A DNA stretch of 64,000 bases, taken from contig NZ_CP070619.1 in assembly GCF_017068395.1 (NCBI RefSeq), positions 7,998,001 to 8,062,000 of the forward strand, read 5' to 3'. Below are positions 1-9,150 of this stretch, piece after piece; position 1 is the first letter of the stretch; every line of letters starts with the position of its first letter. This stretch comes from Rhodococcus pseudokoreensis (GTDB lineage Bacteria; Actinomycetota; Actinomycetes; Mycobacteriales; Mycobacteriaceae). The notes beneath the pieces are model-generated. The model had not been told where the DNA came from. It saw nothing but the letters and a program-made list of their open reading frames with translations, and made no database searches. The position numbers and the translations under genes are program-made.

Positions 1-620
1 GACGTGAGGTTGCGTCGTATCTCGTGTCCGAGCAGCTCGGGTGGGGTGTGATTCCTCGCACTCTGCTGCGGGACGGTCCGTTCGGCCCGGGGATGGTGCA
101 GCGGTGGATCGACACCCCGGACCGGCACGCCGACGACACCGGCGGTCTCGATCTGGTCGACATCTGCGCCCCCGACGCCGTCCCCGCGGGGTGGTTCGAG
201 ATCCTGCGCGCCACCGACATGGACGGCGAACCGGTCGCGCTGATCCACGCGGACGACCCGCGGCTGCAGCGGATGGCCGTCCTCGACGTGCTGATCAACA
301 ACGCCGACCGCAAGGGCGGCCACGCGCTCGAGGGTCTCGACGGGTCCGTCTACGGCGTCGACCACGGCATCTGCCTGCACACGGAGAACAAACTGCGGAC
401 CGTGCTGTGGGGGTGGGCCGGGACGGAGGTGCCGGGCGCCCTCGTCGTCGACATCGCCGAACTCATCTCCTCGCTGGAGGGCGACTTCGGTGCGCGGCTC
501 GGCGAGCACATCACGTCCGACGAGGTCGCCGCGCTGTACGAGCGCGCCGTGGATCTGCTCGCCGCACCCGTGATGCCCCGGCCGAACGGTCACCGGCCCA
601 TCCCGTGGCCCGCGTTCTGA
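1..620 (+). CDS. SCO1664-family protein, 5' end outside window
   Basis: The reading frame is open from the first bases of the window (in frame from position 3, residues REVASYLVSEQLGWG), so the GTG at 24 is internal and the gene is cut by the window edge. The visible part keeps features of the SCO1664 family, a PI3/4-kinase-like fold of unknown substrate: LRDGPFGPGMVQ, LIHADDPRLQRMAVLDVLINNADRK and GVDHGICLH, which resemble the catalytic and metal-binding loops of that fold. In mycobacteria the family gene also lies just before mshC, so the placement agrees. The function is not established. The 72-base gap to mshC holds only the mshC promoter candidate. Confidence 0.85.
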   Translation, partial: REVASYLVSEQLGWGVIPRTLLRDGPFGPGMVQRWIDTPDRHADDTGGLDLVDICAPDAVPAGWFEILRATDMDGEPVALIHADDPRLQRMAVLDVLINNADRKGGHALEGLDGSVYGVDHGICLHTENKLRTVLWGWAGTEVPGALVVDIAELISSLEGDFGARLGEHITSDEVAALYERAVDLLAAPVMPRPNGHRPIPWPAF

Positions 621-679
621 GCGACCCGTTCGGAGCCCGGCGGGCGGCGGCTCCCTCCGAGGCGGAAACGCGGGTCCAT

Positions 680-692
680 TAGGCTCGCTGTC
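680..692 (+). promoter_or_regulatory. leaderless -10 element for mshC
   Basis: TAGGCT at 680-685 is followed by 7 nt and then the ATG of mshC at 693. This matches the actinobacterial -10 hexamer (TAnnnT) placed so that transcription would begin at the start codon. No Shine-Dalgarno sequence is visible before the ATG. Confidence 0.5.
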
Positions 693-1940
693 ATGCAGTC
701 TTGGTCCGAAACCGCTGTCCCGTCCGTTCCAGGCCAGGGGCCTCCGCTGCGGTTGTTCGACACCGCCGACCGGCAGGTGCGCCCCGTCACTCCCGGACGC
801 ACGGCCACGATGTACGTGTGCGGTATCACCCCCTACGACGCGACCCACCTCGGTCACGCCGCCACGTACCTGACGTTCGATCTGGTGAACCGGATCTGGC
901 GTGACGCCGGGCACGACGTGCACTACGTCCAGAACGTCACCGACGTGGACGACCCGCTGTTCGAGCGCGCCAACCGCGACGGCGAGGACTGGGTCGTCCT
1001 CGGCATGCGCGAGACGGCACTGTTCCGCGAAGACATGGAAGCCCTCCGGGTGATTCCCCCGCGCGACTACATCGGCGCGGTGGAATCGATCGGCGAAGTG
1101 ATCGAGATGGTCGAGAAGTTCGTCGCGTCCGGCGCCGCCTACGTCGTCGACGACGCCGAATTCCCCGACGTGTACTTCCGCGCCGACGCGACGGAACAGT
1201 TCGGGTACGAGTCCGGCTACGACCGCGCGACGATGGACAAGTTCTTCGCCGAACGCGGCGGCGACCCCGACCGCCCCGGCAAGCAGAACCCGCTCGACGC
1301 GCTGGTGTGGCGCGCGGTCCGGCCGGGTGAGCCGTCCTGGCCGTCGCCGTTCGGTCCCGGGCGTCCCGGCTGGCACATCGAGTGCTCGGCCATCGCCCTC
1401 AACCGCATCGGTTCGGGTTTCGACGTCCAGGGCGGCGGCAGCGACCTGATCTTCCCGCACCACGAGTACTCCGCGGCGCACGCCGAGTCGGCCACGGGTG
1501 ACCGTCGGTTCGCACGGCACTACGTGCACACCGGCATGATCGGTCTCGACGGCGAGAAGATGTCGAAGAGCCGTGGCAACCTCGTGTTCGTGTCGAAGTT
1601 GCGCGGCGAGGGCGTCGATCCGGCCGCTATCCGCCTCGGACTGCTGTCCGGGCACTACCGGCAGGACCGTCCGTGGACCGAGCAGGTACTCGCCGACGCC
1701 CACACCCGGTTGCAGTTGTGGAAGGACGCCGCCGCACTCGAGTCGGCGCAGTCGGCCACCGACACGATCGCCCGGCTGCGCCAGCATCTCGCGGACGACC
1801 TCGACACCCCGAAGGCGCTCGACGCCCTCGACGGCTGGGCCCGCCGCGCCCTCGACAACGGGGGTTCCGACACCAACGCGCCGAGCGAATTCGCCGCGGC
1901 GGTGGATGCCCTTCTCGGTGTGCGGCTTCGCCGCCCGTGA
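693..1940 (+). CDS. mshC: Cysteine--GlcN-Ins ligase (mycothiol biosynthesis)
   Basis: MshC joins L-cysteine to glucosaminyl-inositol using ATP, the penultimate step of mycothiol synthesis in the cytoplasm. The 415-residue protein has the class I aminoacyl-tRNA-synthetase layout derived from CysRS: Cys43 in VCGITPYD (zinc ligand), an HxGH signature in THLGHAATY (residues 51-59), the zinc-site region [14 protein letters not shown], and the KMSKS loop at residues 289-293. The length is normal for MshC and shorter than CysRS. The ATG at 693 is favoured by the -10 hexamer just upstream. The stop codon lies inside a long palindrome shared with the convergent jetC gene. Confidence 0.95.
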   Translation: MQSWSETAVPSVPGQGPPLRLFDTADRQVRPVTPGRTATMYVCGITPYDATHLGHAATYLTFDLVNRIWRDAGHDVHYVQNVTDVDDPLFERANRDGEDWVVLGMRETALFREDMEALRVIPPRDYIGAVESIGEVIEMVEKFVASGAAYVVDDAEFPDVYFRADATEQFGYESGYDRATMDKFFAERGGDPDRPGKQNPLDALVWRAVRPGEPSWPSPFGPGRPGWHIECSAIALNRIGSGFDVQGGGSDLIFPHHEYSAAHAESATGDRRFARHYVHTGMIGLDGEKMSKSRGNLVFVSKLRGEGVDPAAIRLGLLSGHYRQDRPWTEQVLADAHTRLQLWKDAAALESAQSATDTIARLRQHLADDLDTPKALDALDGWARRALDNGGSDTNAPSEFAAAVDALLGVRLRRP

Positions 1941-1979
1941 GTACTTGTTAACCGCCCGCGGTTAACAAGTACTCACGGG
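1934..1979. repeat. perfect 22-bp palindrome between mshC and jetC
   Basis: Left arm 1934-1955 and right arm 1958-1979 are exact reverse complements separated by CC only; the arms contain GTACTTGTTAACC. It begins inside the last codons of mshC and ends one base before the reverse-strand stop codon of jetC, so it fills the whole convergent junction. It could act as a bidirectional terminator, although it has no T-tract, or be a copy of a dispersed palindromic element. It is much more AT-rich than its surroundings. Confidence 0.85.
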
Positions 1980-4900
1980 TCAGGCGAACTCGAGCGCACC
2001 CTCCGCGGGCGTCGGGACGCGCCGGCGGAGGGGCGAACCGAGCGCCTGCGCAAGGTCGGTGCCGTCGTGCTCGGCGAGTAGTTCACCGTCGGACCACACG
2101 AGCAGGGTGGCGCTGACGCTCTGCTCGGCCGTCGAGTGCGCCAGGTCGTAGTGCGCGCAGCCCGGCACGCCGCCGTATGTGATCCACAGGTCGAACCCGG
2201 TCATGAACAGGTCGAGGTCGAATTGGACGCTGAGGCCGAGCAGTTCGGCCCGGCCGTTGTCGTCGACGCCGGCGAACGCTTCGTCCAGTGCGAGCAGCCG
2301 CGGGGCGTGCGGGTCGGCGGAGTCGAGCATGACGTGTGCTGCGGCGAACAGCGGCAGGTGCAGCGAGACGGACTGCTCGCCGCCGGAGAGTGCGCTGTGC
2401 CGGGCGACCGTCAGCCTGTCTTCGTTGCCGTTCCCGCTGATCAGGGTGAACGAGAACACCCGCCACCGCCGGTAGTCGAGGGCGGACGCCAGGATCTCCG
2501 GGTACGACCGTTCAGGGTGGGCGGCGCGGGCGGTCCTGATCTGGTGGGCGAAGTGGGCGCGCATCGTGGCGAGTTCGTCCGGGCCCAGCGCCGAGGTGTC
2601 GCGCTCGAGCAGTTTGGAGATGGCCTTCGCGCTGTCGTCGAGGTTGTCGGCGAGGACCCAGTGGACGCCGATGGTGTTGCCGGACGACATCCGCCGCTCC
2701 CGCATCTCGGTGCCCATCCGGGCGATGAGTTCGCGGGCGTCGACGGTGCGTTCGTGGATCTGCTGGGCGAGACCGGTGAGCAGCGCGTCCTCCAGGATGC
2801 GACGCTCGGATTCGGTGAGCAGCAGTTCCTGATCGGAGCGCGCGGATGCGATGCGGGCGGCGAACTCGCCGATCGACGAGTACCCCTCGTCGTCCTGCAC
2901 CTGGACCACCGTCAGGCCGTCCGGCGCGTCCCACTGCAGCCGGTAGTCCTGGCCGGCGGCCGCGAGTTGTGCGTCGAAGTCCTGCAGCGCGGTGGTGAGC
3001 GCGGTTCGCGTCGACTTGCGTGCCGAGTCGCTGACCCGCACCGATTCGGTGGCGCCGTCCAGCGCGCGGAACAGCGCGTCCGCTTCGGGCGGCAGGATCG
3101 GGATGTCCTGGTCGGCGTTCTGGATCCGGTACACCAGTTGTTCGGCGCTCATCCACGCCGCCGCACTGGCCGGCCACGTGTGGCCGCCGTCGACGCCGAG
3201 GAGTTCGAGCAGGTCGCGCCGGGCGTACGGCGCGAGGTGGGCGGCGTCGGCGTGGGTTTCGGTGAGCGCCAGCCGGAGCGTCTGGACGGCGGTGTTGTAC
3301 GCGCCCTCGGCCTTGCCGATGCCCTCGCCCGCATCCTTGTCCGCCTTGCGGGCGTCGCGCTGCTCCTTCTTGCACGCCTCGATCCGCGCGTGCGCTTCCT
3401 CGAGTTGCCGGTCCAGTTGCTCGGCTCCTGCGCCTAGCGTGTCGCGGAGCGTTTCGAGGCGCTGGATCTGTTGCGCGAGGACCTCTTCGGCGACGGCGGC
3501 TTCCTCCGCGAATTCCTCCGCGTTGCCGCGCGCCTCGTGCAGCCGGTCCTCGGACTGGTGCGTGTGCTCGACCTCCTTGCCGTGTTCGCGCCTGCACCGC
3601 TGCACCATCTCGCCCTGCTTCTCGAAATGCCGCACTGCCGCGGCGAGCGAGTCGATCTCGCGGGCGACGTGGGGAGTCCGGTGCGTGGATGCGGTGGCCC
3701 GGAGTTGCTTTTCCTTCGAGGACAGGTCGGCGATGGCCTGGTCGAGTTCGCGGCCGACGGCTGTCGCGGTGTCGGTGCGGCTGCGGAGCGCGCCTGCCGA
3801 TTCGGTGACCTTCTTCAGCGCGGTGAGGATCGATCCGGTGCGGGGCAGGGACTGTGCCGCCACGGTCGTCCGCGTCAGCAGCGCTGCCGCCGCATCCGCT
3901 GATGCCGTTGTGTCCTCGAGCCGCGCCCGGGTTTCCTCCAGCGTCCTGTCGAGTTCGGTGATGCGGGCGGCACGCCTGCGGGCCCGCGCGGTGGTTCCGA
4001 TGTACTCCGCATCCGATTTCGAGTGGCGTCCCCGCTGGATCCCCTGGCGGTACGCCCCGTCCCCGGCGACGCCCACCGGACCCTCGGCGAGGTCGAGGGA
4101 TTCGAGCGCGATGGATTCGAGGATTCCGCGCACGCGGTCGTCGGGGACACCCGCGTCCTGCTCGACGTCGAGAACGTCGGCGAGGGTCCTGCCGGTGGGC
4201 CGGTCCGCGGCGGGGAGGGCCACGAGGAAGTGTTCGGATTCGACGTCGGGGAGCCCGTCGTCGACCGTGACCCAGCCGTCGAGGAGATTCGCGGCCTCCA
4301 GTGCGGCCTCGATTCCCGCCGCGACGGCGGCGTCGACACCGTCGGCGAACCGGACCAGACGCCAGAGCGGCGCACCGGTCAGCCCGGACCGCGCGTCGTG
4401 CCTGGCCGCCGGGAGCGGCGGGGCGTCGTCGTGCTCGGATTCGATTGCCGCGCGAGCCGATTCGTGTTCGGCGATCGACTCGGCCGCGTCGGCGGCGTCC
4501 CGGTCGTACTGCTGACGACGCAGCCGGAGTGCATCGACGGCGTCCGTGGTCTGCTCCGTCAGCGTCTCCGACAGGGTGGCGGCGTCGTCGTCGCCGATCC
4601 CGCGGAGGGTGGTGTCCAGTGCGTCGAACAGCGCGGCGGGCGCCTCGATCTCGGCGTAGAGGGACGAGTGCTCCGCCCACCAGGAGCGGAGGTCGGTGGC
4701 GCATCGGCTGCGGGCCGATTCGACCGCGGTCTCGGCTTCGAGGACGGCCACCTTCGCGGTGTCGAGTTGCTCCTGGCCGCGACGTGCCGCGTCGTCGGCG
4801 CGCGTCCGTTCGGTGGCGGCCTTCTCGACGGTGACGAGCGCGGCCCGGACCGCGCGAAGGTCGCCGTCGCGCTCCTCGGCGTGCCCGCGCAGCGCCGCGG

Positions 4901-6137
4901 TCAACTGGTCGGCGCGCGCGTCGTCGGGGAGTGCGGTCCAGGTGATTCCGGCGTCCTCGGCGGCGGCGTGAAGTTCGTCCTCGGCGTGGGCGAGGGCCTC
5001 GACTGCGCGGGTGACGGCGTCGCCGGCCTTCGCGTGCTCCTCGGACCGCTGTTCGAGGGTCGCCTTGGCCTTGCGGGCCTTCTCGGCCTGCAGTTCCGTC
5101 GACTTCTCGAGCGTCGACACGGCCTGCGCCAGGTCGTCGAGTTGCGTACGCCCCTCGTAGGCGGTCGACCGCTTCAGTGCGTCCAGGGTGGCGTTGGCCT
5201 GGTCGAGTGCGCGGTCGGCGGCGGTGAAGCGTTCTTCGGCGGCCTCCCGGCTCGCCTGGCTGCGCGCCCGGTCGGCCGCCGCCCCGTGGAGGGCGGTGAT
5301 GCCGGACCGCACCGCGTCGAGACGGGTCGCGAGCTGGTCGACGTCGGTACGCGCCTGCTGGCGAAGGTATTTCGCGTACACGCCGACGAAGCTCTGCGCC
5401 GCCTGGTCCGCCGCCGCCAGCCCTTCGAGTGCCCGGCCGACCTCCTCCATGTCGCTGAACGAGCGCGCCGCCTCGAGGACGAGTTGTTCGTCGAGGGGGC
5501 GCAGACCGTCGGTGAGCGCCTGCGACAATCCCTTGGGGTCGAGGTTCTTCGCGAGCTGGGGGCGGCGCAGCGTGAGGATGAGGTTGATCAGCTGGTCGTA
5601 GCGCTGGACACCGAGCCCGAACATCCGTGCGTCGATGGCGGCGCGGTAGTCGAGCGGCCGGTCGGTGATGGAGTCGGTGCCGATCTGCTCGCCGAGTTGC
5701 TTCTTCGTGAGTGGACGGTCGTCGCTGCCGAGCAGGGAGAAGTCGACGCCGACCCGGCCGTCGGCCACGAAGTACCAGCGCGTGACCTTGTCGTTGGTGC
5801 GGGAGGCACGCATGCCGATGCCTACGGTGACGGCCTCGGGGTCGTCCTTCGCGCCGCGGCAGAACTCCATCCAGACATACGAGTACGCGCTCTCCTGTCC
5901 GCGGTACAGGAGGTTCGACTTCATGGTCCGTTCCTCGCCGGCGAACGGGTTGAGGCGGCGCGGTTCGATCCTGCCGTCGAGGACGAACGGGAACAGCACC
6001 TCGAGCGCCTTGGTCTTGCCGGAACCGTTGGGGCCGCGGAGAACGAGGCGGCCGTCGGCGAAGGAGAACTCCTGATCCCGGTAGTCCCAGAGGTTGATGA
6101 TCCCGGCTCGGGTGGGCCGGAAACGCGCACTCGTCAT
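1980..6137 (-). CDS. jetC: JetC-like SMC/condensin ATPase (TIGR02680 family)
   Basis: This 1385-residue protein is the SMC-like motor of a Wadjet/MksB-type complex. In the known systems the complex extrudes DNA loops to sense closed circular DNA. Walker A is GPNGSGKT at residues 35-42. A long Ala/Glu/Arg-rich coiled-coil region follows, then the ABC signature SGGEQ near residue 1250 and Walker B LLALDEAF near 1283, so both ATPase halves are intact. The ATG at 6137 overlaps the jetB stop (ATGA), indicating translational coupling. The family's usual next gene, a DUF2399 toprim-like nuclease (jetD), would lie below position 1980, but that space is taken by the palindrome and mshC. The open frame extends far upstream through jetB, but that part is out of frame with real coding. 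Confidence 0.88.
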   Translation of the reverse strand: MTSARFRPTRAGIINLWDYRDQEFSFADGRLVLRGPNGSGKTKALEVLFPFVLDGRIEPRRLNPFAGEERTMKSNLLYRGQESAYSYVWMEFCRGAKDDPEAVTVGIGMRASRTNDKVTRWYFVADGRVGVDFSLLGSDDRPLTKKQLGEQIGTDSITDRPLDYRAAIDARMFGLGVQRYDQLINLILTLRRPQLAKNLDPKGLSQALTDGLRPLDEQLVLEAARSFSDMEEVGRALEGLAAADQAAQSFVGVYAKYLRQQARTDVDQLATRLDAVRSGITALHGAAADRARSQASREAAEERFTAADRALDQANATLDALKRSTAYEGRTQLDDLAQAVSTLEKSTELQAEKARKAKATLEQRSEEHAKAGDAVTRAVEALAHAEDELHAAAEDAGITWTALPDDARADQLTAALRGHAEERDGDLRAVRAALVTVEKAATERTRADDAARRGQEQLDTAKVAVLEAETAVESARSRCATDLRSWWAEHSSLYAEIEAPAALFDALDTTLRGIGDDDAATLSETLTEQTTDAVDALRLRRQQYDRDAADAAESIAEHESARAAIESEHDDAPPLPAARHDARSGLTGAPLWRLVRFADGVDAAVAAGIEAALEAANLLDGWVTVDDGLPDVESEHFLVALPAADRPTGRTLADVLDVEQDAGVPDDRVRGILESIALESLDLAEGPVGVAGDGAYRQGIQRGRHSKSDAEYIGTTARARRRAARITELDRTLEETRARLEDTTASADAAAALLTRTTVAAQSLPRTGSILTALKKVTESAGALRSRTDTATAVGRELDQAIADLSSKEKQLRATASTHRTPHVAREIDSLAAAVRHFEKQGEMVQRCRREHGKEVEHTHQSEDRLHEARGNAEEFAEEAAVAEEVLAQQIQRLETLRDTLGAGAEQLDRQLEEAHARIEACKKEQRDARKADKDAGEGIGKAEGAYNTAVQTLRLALTETHADAAHLAPYARRDLLELLGVDGGHTWPASAAAWMSAEQLVYRIQNADQDIPILPPEADALFRALDGATESVRVSDSARKSTRTALTTALQDFDAQLAAAGQDYRLQWDAPDGLTVVQVQDDEGYSSIGEFAARIASARSDQELLLTESERRILEDALLTGLAQQIHERTVDARELIARMGTEMRERRMSSGNTIGVHWVLADNLDDSAKAISKLLERDTSALGPDELATMRAHFAHQIRTARAAHPERSYPEILASALDYRRWRVFSFTLISGNGNEDRLTVARHSALSGGEQSVSLHLPLFAAAHVMLDSADPHAPRLLALDEAFAGVDDNGRAELLGLSVQFDLDLFMTGFDLWITYGGVPGCAHYDLAHSTAEQSVSATLLVWSDGELLAEHDGTDLAQALGSPLRRRVPTPAEGALEFA

Positions 6138-7528
6138 GCTGTGATGTCCTCGCTGTCGTTCGCTGAGCTCTGGAACAGGTCGATCTCCGGTGTGCGGTCG
6201 CGGATCGTGACCACCACACCCCGGTAGCGGGCGAGCGCCGGGAGCGCGAGCACGCCGCCCGGCACCGCCGCGGTGAGGCGCAGCCGCTCGAGCAACGCCA
6301 GCGCGGCGCGGCCCAGGCCGTCCGGGTCGGCCTGCCACCCGGCGGCGAACGTGCGCCCGAATCTGTCGGTCAGGGTCCGGACGGTGTCGGTGATCCACTC
6401 GTCCTCGACGACCGGGAACAGCCGGTCGGCGGGGGCGGGCTGCTCGGGTTCGACTCCGTCGTGGCCTGCCAGGCTGTCGAAGATCCCGGACTGCGGAATC
6501 GCGCTGTCGACCTGTTCGAGCAGGTCTTCGGACCGGCCTCGCGGCAGCGGCATCCGGGCCGTCTCCGGGGTGTCGGGATCCAGGACACGATCGGCGATCT
6601 CCCCGGCGAGCAATAGCGCGACCTGCGCGACCGTCCCCGTCCCGGGGAACCGGACGTCGGAGAGCCGCCCGGACGAGTCGATCATCGCGACACCCTCTTC
6701 GCGCCGTTCCGCGACCAGTCCGGTGAGCAACTCGACATCGGCTGCGGTGCGGGGGAGCGCGAGTTGCACCAGTTCGTGGTCGTCCAGGTCGGCGGCGTAG
6801 ACGACGGGCCGTTCGACGAGAGCACGCCGGACGCGCCGCGTCGTCTCCTTCACGTCGACCGTCCGGGACGTCCCGAACTCCGCCGTGTCGTCGTCGGTCA
6901 CCGAATCCGCGCCTGCGAGCAGACCGCGAATGGAGCGGAGATGCTGCAGTGCGCGCGGCGGCCGGAACAGGGCGATGACGACGGACCGGTCGATGTCGTA
7001 GAGCGCTTCGCCCGCATCGGGATTGGCGGCCCAGCCGCCCGCGTCGCCGTCGGCGAGGGCGATCGCGCCGCGGGCCGCGAGCCAGCCGACGGCGTCGACG
7101 AACGCGTCCCGGTCGGACGCGCGTTCGGTGGACAGGTCCACCCCGTCGACCTGCGCGGCGTCGGCGGCGACGTGATCGGCGAGTTCGGACAGGGTGATCT
7201 GGTTGCCGGCGCGACCCAATGCGGCCAGCGCCAACGCGAGGTAGGCGTAGCGGTACCGGTCGAACGTGCGGTCGGTGGCCGTCTTGGCCGGGGTCCCGGC
7301 GTCGAGTCGGTCGCTGACCGTGAACAGGCGGGCTGTCGTCTCGGTGACCTCGAGCCGGTACCCGAACAGCGTCATCAGATCTTCGCGCAGTTCGGTGGCC
7401 CACCGGCGGAGCAGGGGAAGCGCGATCCGATCCGGATAGGTCTGCGTCACCAGATGATTCGACAGGATGACACGGGCGGCGCGCTGATACGAATCGAGGG
7501 CGAGCGGTGAGATCTCCCGTGCCTTCAC
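6134..7528 (-). CDS. jetB: JetB-like protein (DUF2398 / TIGR02678 family)
   Basis: A 464-residue protein between jetA and jetC, as expected for the DUF2398 subunit, the MksE/ScpB-like partner of the SMC motor. Visible features are an N-terminal helical region (YQRAARVILSNHLVTQTYPDR), a winged-helix-like middle and the C-terminal stretch LPALARYRG. The GTG start at 7528 is chosen because it overlaps the jetA stop (GTGA) and gives the family-typical N-terminus VKAREISPLALD. The stop overlaps the jetC start. Assignment rests on gene order and overall resemblance more than on catalytic motifs, which this subunit does not have. Confidence 0.82.
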   Translation of the reverse strand: MKAREISPLALDSYQRAARVILSNHLVTQTYPDRIALPLLRRWATELREDLMTLFGYRLEVTETTARLFTVSDRLDAGTPAKTATDRTFDRYRYAYLALALAALGRAGNQITLSELADHVAADAAQVDGVDLSTERASDRDAFVDAVGWLAARGAIALADGDAGGWAANPDAGEALYDIDRSVVIALFRPPRALQHLRSIRGLLAGADSVTDDDTAEFGTSRTVDVKETTRRVRRALVERPVVYAADLDDHELVQLALPRTAADVELLTGLVAERREEGVAMIDSSGRLSDVRFPGTGTVAQVALLLAGEIADRVLDPDTPETARMPLPRGRSEDLLEQVDSAIPQSGIFDSLAGHDGVEPEQPAPADRLFPVVEDEWITDTVRTLTDRFGRTFAAGWQADPDGLGRAALALLERLRLTAAVPGGVLALPALARYRGVVVTIRDRTPEIDLFQSSANDSEDITA

Positions 7529-9066
7529 CGAACGCTCACCTGCAGTCCGTCGAGGTGCAGACGTCCTCGGGCGGTGTGCACCACCGTCGATTCGCTGTGC
7601 GGGCTGAGGGTGAGCTTCACGCCGTTCTCCGATCCGGTGCTGCTCTTGACGCGGCCGCTGACCGGTACCCGCGCCGTCAGTGCGGCGTTCAGCAGGCTCA
7701 GCAGCACGTCGGTTTCGGACTCGTCGAGTTCCCGCTCGTAGACTCCGCCCCTGGCGAGCGATTGGGCGGCGGCCGCGCGAAGTCGTTGTGCGGTCAGCTG
7801 TTCCTCCCGCAGGCGGCGCACGCTGCCCTCGTTGCGCTGCACCCGCGCGGGCAGACCGGGGGACGGGGGACGTCCGGTCTCGGCCAGTGTGCGGGAGATC
7901 TCCACGGGCTGCGCCTCCCACCACGACCGGGTGTCGGGGATGATGTCGGCGTCCGGATGCACCATCGAGAGGTGGCGCGGACGCCCGAGGTCGAACACGG
8001 CCTGGAACAGGGCGTGCGCGGCGTCCTCGTTCGGAGTCGCAGCGAACCAGCCTGCGAGGTGCCGCAATTGGCTCTCCCTGCTGACGCCGCCCTTGCGGGT
8101 CTCGGTGACGCGGCGCAACAGCGACAGGACGGCGGCGATGGCGCTCATCGTGCCCTCGCGCAGGCGTTCCGACTCGCTCGGACCCGCCTCGCTCCCGACG
8201 AACCAGTGCGTCAAACCGGCCCACCGGGCGCGCCAATCGGCTTCGCGCTCTTCGACATCGAGGAACACCCGCTCGTCGCTGGCGGCGGCCCGCGCCACCA
8301 TCGACTCGACGCCGGTGTCTTCCACGAGCGCGATGGCCGCGGCGAGCTTCGGCGCATACCGCGACAGGTCGGAGCTGAACTCGCGCATGTGTGTGAGGAG
8401 AGCGTCCTTGTGGGACATGAACGTCTCGGGGGTGATCTCCGTGGTGCGGACGAGGTCGCCCAGGGTCAGATAGAACTGGGCTGCGCGTCCGGCCATGTCG
8501 GACAGCGTCGCGTCGAGTCGGTTGAGTTTCCTGTACACCAGGTCGTTGTCGGCGGCGCGATTCGCCGCGGCCAGGTCGTTCATGTCGGCGAGGAGGTCGG
8601 GGAGCGCCAGCCGGGACAGCGACGCGTCGTCGAGCCGGGCCGCGAGTGCGTCCTCGACGGCCCGGAACACCTGGTAGCCAGCCTGACTGAATTGATACAC
8701 GAAATGCCGGTTCCGGTACTCGGCGAGCGTCGCGGCGCGCGTTCCGTCGTAGCTGCGCTCGAGTACTTCCCAGACGTGGAGTTGCTCGAGCAGGGGAGTG
8801 ACGTCGCCGGCGCCGAGTTGCCCGGCCGGGTCGTCGCCGGCGAGGCCGTCCAGGATGCGGGCGACGTCGCCCGCGTGGAGCAGCACGATGTAGTTGGCGC
8901 GGGCGTGATCGAAGGCCCGCAGCACCCACAGGTACTCCGCCCGCTTCTCCGCGGTGGCGAAGGAGAACAGTTTCAGCCGGTCGTCCCGGAGCGGGGGAGC
9001 GACCGCCGGACGTGCGGCGCGCAGCCCCGACGGGGACCGACCTGGATCGCTGCCTGATTCACTCAC
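7525..9066 (-). CDS. jetA: JetA-like protein (DUF2397 / TIGR02677 family)
   Basis: First gene of the jetABC operon, 513 residues. DUF2397 proteins are the kleisin-like subunit of this Wadjet subclass and connect the SMC heads with JetB. The N-terminal LKLFSFATAEKRAEYLWVLRAFD is typical of the family. The rest is helical, with many Arg and Glu residues. The GTG at 9066 follows the hexamer TAACCT (9078-9073) by 6 nt, which suggests a leaderless operon promoter here. Translation is coupled to jetB through a GTGA overlap. Together with jetB and jetC it forms an apparently complete condensin core without its nuclease. Confidence 0.85.
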   Translation of the reverse strand: MSESGSDPGRSPSGLRAARPAVAPPLRDDRLKLFSFATAEKRAEYLWVLRAFDHARANYIVLLHAGDVARILDGLAGDDPAGQLGAGDVTPLLEQLHVWEVLERSYDGTRAATLAEYRNRHFVYQFSQAGYQVFRAVEDALAARLDDASLSRLALPDLLADMNDLAAANRAADNDLVYRKLNRLDATLSDMAGRAAQFYLTLGDLVRTTEITPETFMSHKDALLTHMREFSSDLSRYAPKLAAAIALVEDTGVESMVARAAASDERVFLDVEEREADWRARWAGLTHWFVGSEAGPSESERLREGTMSAIAAVLSLLRRVTETRKGGVSRESQLRHLAGWFAATPNEDAAHALFQAVFDLGRPRHLSMVHPDADIIPDTRSWWEAQPVEISRTLAETGRPPSPGLPARVQRNEGSVRRLREEQLTAQRLRAAAAQSLARGGVYERELDESETDVLLSLLNAALTARVPVSGRVKSSTGSENGVKLTLSPHSESTVVHTARGRLHLDGLQVSVR

Positions 9067-9078
9067 CGTGACAGGTTA
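9067..9078 (-). promoter_or_regulatory. leaderless -10 element for jetABC
   Basis: On the reverse strand TAACCT (9078-9073) precedes the GTG of jetA by 6 nt. It indicates that jetABC has its own promoter rather than depending only on the upstream gene at 9151-10308, which reads in the same direction. Confidence 0.4.
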
Positions 9079-9150
9079 TGCGGTCGTGCAGCGGTCGAGC
9101 GAACGCCGTGCCGACCTGCGCCGACATCTCCCGACGAGCGAGGCGGGAAA

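Noticed and set aside
6138..7403. Upstream extension of the jetC frame to give a protein of 1807 residues
   Set aside because: The extension is out of frame with jetB and Arg-rich; the ATG at 6137 with an ATGA overlap is the proper start.
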